Below are positions 5,401 through 6,932 of a stretch of 6,932 nt of DNA, piece by piece; the first letter of the stretch is position 1; the number at the start of each line of letters is the position of its first letter. The position numbers and the translations under genes are program-made. The stretch comes from Candidatus Aminicenantota bacterium (GTDB taxonomy: Bacteria > Acidobacteriota > Aminicenantia > Aminicenantales > Aminicenantaceae). Below the pieces are notes generated by a model that saw nothing but the letters and a program-made list of their open reading frames with translations, did not search any database and was not told where the DNA came from. The stretch spans positions 1-6,932 of the forward strand of contig JAGLRY010000129.1 of NCBI GenBank assembly GCA_023135995.1. Reading direction: 5' to 3'.

Positions 5401-6813
5401 TTAAGATTCAAAAAGATGTGCGATGGAATTGGCATAATATTGGAGGATTTTTAGCTCATCGGGATTCGATCGGTAAAAGTCTTCTTCCTCAAGGACGATG
5501 TGTCTTAAAATCAAAGTTCGAAGCCCAACCTCGATGGCGTAATCACGGTCGCTGCGGGGAATATAGACGAGTGCACAGCACTCCTCAAGCTTATCGATCA
5601 GGCACTGCACTCGGGCTTTAATTTCCAATTCTGAAAAACTCCTACTCGTATCTTCCAGAAAGACCGACGCAATCAATGGAACCGGAACAACAGGGACAAC
5701 TCTGCCCACAGCTGCCATCAGATCTTGAGCCAGTTTTTCAACCTTTTGGATGCGTACATCTTTGTCGAGTTTGGAAAAATCAACACTGTGTTCTTTAGTA
5801 TATTCCCTCATAGAAATGGGAGTCCCAAAATTAACCACTGCATAACCGTATCGATACCATCCCCGCCGCAATCTCAGCCTGATCGTCTTGAGAAGATAGA
5901 GCGCTGCCGTTTTAATGACATCTGCACTCGATTTTTTCCGAATCTCAGGGTCTATAGCCAACAATGACGAGCGATCCTCCAGAACACGGTCATAATTGAT
6001 TCCCACAGGAACAAAAACAAGATCACGCCCTTCATTGGGATCGAACGTGCGCAACATATAATCCAGGATGCCGATCTTCGGCTGACCCAATCGACCATCT
6101 TTGCTCAGCTTTCCCTCGAGAAAAACGGCTTGCACCACTCCCCCATCGGTGGCCATCTGGATGTATCGTTCTAGAACGCGACGGTAGAGTGGATTTCCCG
6201 AACCACGCCTTACAAAAAAGCCTCCCAATGCGCGGAGGAGCTGCTGAAGGGGCCACACTCGCGCCCACTCCCCTACGGCGAAGCTCAAGGCTACGCGGCT
6301 GACAGTCAGATAACCGAGAAGGATATAGTCGATGTTGCTGCGGTGGTTCATAATAAAAACCACACTCGACTGTGGATCGACTTTTTTGAAGCCCTCTTCA
6401 TCCACAAATCCTACACGAACGCGGTAGAGCATCTGGGAGACAGTCCGGCTCACCCAGTTTCCGAAGCGGAAATAGATCAACACATTAAAGGAGGGCACGA
6501 TCTCGTGGGCGTATTTCTTGACTTTTTTCAGGGAGTCTGCATGCGAGACATCCTGTTCTCTCGAGTATTCTTCAAGTGTTTCTTGCACTTTTGTGTCATA
6601 CACCAATCGATTGATGATCTCGCGGCGTTTGGTGAGCTTAAAATCCGGCAGGCGCAGATCGAGGCGTTCGTCGATCTTGGTGAGAACCCTCTTAGTGCGG
6701 CGGCGGAAAAACCAACGGATGGCGGGGAGTATCAGGATGTGGAGGAGTGACCAAGCAGCCAGAGCTCCACCCAGAATAACTAACCATAACGGAAGGCTCA
6801 CGGATCCGGCCAT
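5401..6813 (-). CDS. PlsB-like glycerol-3-phosphate / lysophospholipid acyltransferase
   Basis: A 470-aa membrane-anchored acyltransferase of the PlsB/PlsC superfamily, which transfers fatty acyl groups to glycerol-3-phosphate or a related acceptor at the cytoplasmic membrane. A hydrophobic N-terminal segment (about 8-36) ends in basic residues (RWFFRRRTKR). The four family blocks appear in order: NHRSNIDY (156-163, catalytic His157 and Asp162), GGFFVRRG (197-204), FLEGKLSKDGRL (231-242), and FVPVGINYDRVLE (267-279). The arrangement, the FLEG-(K/R)-S form and the C-terminal ILQYYANSIAHLF (456-468, like the PlsB YYRNN-x-x-H motif) point to the PlsB branch rather than PlsC, although it is much shorter than E. 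coli PlsB (about 807 aa). Its ATG shares a base with the stop of the upstream alpha/beta-hydrolase (TAATG), with AGGAG two bases before the ATG, so the two are translationally coupled. The exact acceptor is not determinable. Confidence 0.92.
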   Translation of the reverse strand: MAGSVSLPLWLVILGGALAAWSLLHILILPAIRWFFRRRTKRVLTKIDERLDLRLPDFKLTKRREIINRLVYDTKVQETLEEYSREQDVSHADSLKKVKKYAHEIVPSFNVLIYFRFGNWVSRTVSQMLYRVRVGFVDEEGFKKVDPQSSVVFIMNHRSNIDYILLGYLTVSRVALSFAVGEWARVWPLQQLLRALGGFFVRRGSGNPLYRRVLERYIQMATDGGVVQAVFLEGKLSKDGRLGQPKIGILDYMLRTFDPNEGRDLVFVPVGINYDRVLEDRSSLLAIDPEIRKKSSADVIKTAALYLLKTIRLRLRRGWYRYGYAVVNFGTPISMREYTKEHSVDFSKLDKDVRIQKVEKLAQDLMAAVGRVVPVVPVPLIASVFLEDTSRSFSELEIKARVQCLIDKLEECCALVYIPRSDRDYAIEVGLRTLILRHIVLEEEDFYRSNPDELKILQYYANSIAHLFES

Positions 6814-6932
6814 TACTCCTCTCTGTTGAAAACGCCATGCTCCAGGAAGTGAATCACTTGAGCGATAACATCATCATTCTTCATGATAAAGGCATGAGTC
6901 AGAGGCAAAATGATAAAATCTTTCATGCCTTG
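6813..6932 (-). CDS. Alpha/beta-hydrolase (lipase/esterase-like), C-terminal 39 residues only
   Basis: The frame is open from the window edge (6932) to TAA at 6815-6813 and encodes 39 residues. The fragment has ILPLTHAFIM followed by VIAQVIHFLEHGVF, the typical C-terminal end of many serine alpha/beta-hydrolases: the His in LTHAFIM is the likely triad histidine, and the amphipathic helix after it closes the fold. The nucleophile and acid lie outside the window. The stop overlaps the acyltransferase start by one base, and AGGAG at 6816-6820 within the last codons serves that next gene. A hydrolase paired with an acyltransferase suggests lipid turnover or remodelling, as an inference. Confidence 0.7.
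   Translation of the reverse strand, partial: QGMKDFIILPLTHAFIMKNDDVIAQVIHFLEHGVFNREE

Noticed and set aside
6032..6750. Frames of 78 and 135 aa inside the acyltransferase region
   Set aside because: Shadows of the PlsB-like gene in other frames; low-complexity composition and no recognisable domain.
1..6932. CRISPR array, tandem repeats, insertion sequence, tRNA or attachment site
   Set aside because: No regularly spaced repeats, terminal inverted repeats, transposase motifs or tRNA cloverleaf were seen by eye on either strand.

Overview
The window is bacterial and every gene I can support is on the minus strand, read from high to low coordinates. There is no rRNA, tRNA, phage or insertion-sequence marker to fix a taxon. 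The partial outer gene at the low-coordinate end is a secreted DUF1080 (3-keto-disaccharide hydrolase-like) protein, a family abundant in Planctomycetota, Verrucomicrobiota and several uncultured phyla. The PlsB-type acyltransferase and the many oxygen-sensitive Fe-S enzymes fit an anaerobic or facultative, probably Gram-negative bacterium. This placement is inference only.

Layout in transcription order (high to low coordinate): (1) the last 39 residues of an alpha/beta-hydrolase; (2) a 470-aa PlsB-like glycerol-3-phosphate acyltransferase, start overlapping the previous stop by one base; (3) an AT-rich Nudix protein that aligns along its length with type-1 isopentenyl-diphosphate isomerase (IDI) but has alanine in place of the catalytic cysteine; (4) a QueG-like 4Fe-4S reductase; (5) a radical SAM enzyme with a complete SPASM domain; (6) a UbiA-family membrane prenyltransferase; (7) a second radical SAM enzyme with a shortened, Twitch/SPASM-like tail; (8) a DUF1080 protein running off the window. 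Genes 4, 5 and 6 overlap by 8 and 4 bases, and gene 3 lies 26 bases upstream of gene 4, so genes 3-6 look like one transcription unit. Gene 7 follows after 185 bases with a possible promoter of its own, and gene 8 after 69 bases with a possible extended -10 promoter.

The interesting part is 494-5339. A prenyl-diphosphate-binding IDI/Nudix relative, a UbiA prenyltransferase, two radical SAM enzymes and a QueG-like reductase together look like an uncharacterised pathway that makes or modifies a prenylated, membrane-associated small molecule (quinone-like, aromatic or lipid). The acyltransferase next to it gives a lipid setting but may be independent. I do not recognise the set as a known pathway such as menaquinone, ubiquinone, haem or queuosine biosynthesis. 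The grouping is seen; the product is not known.
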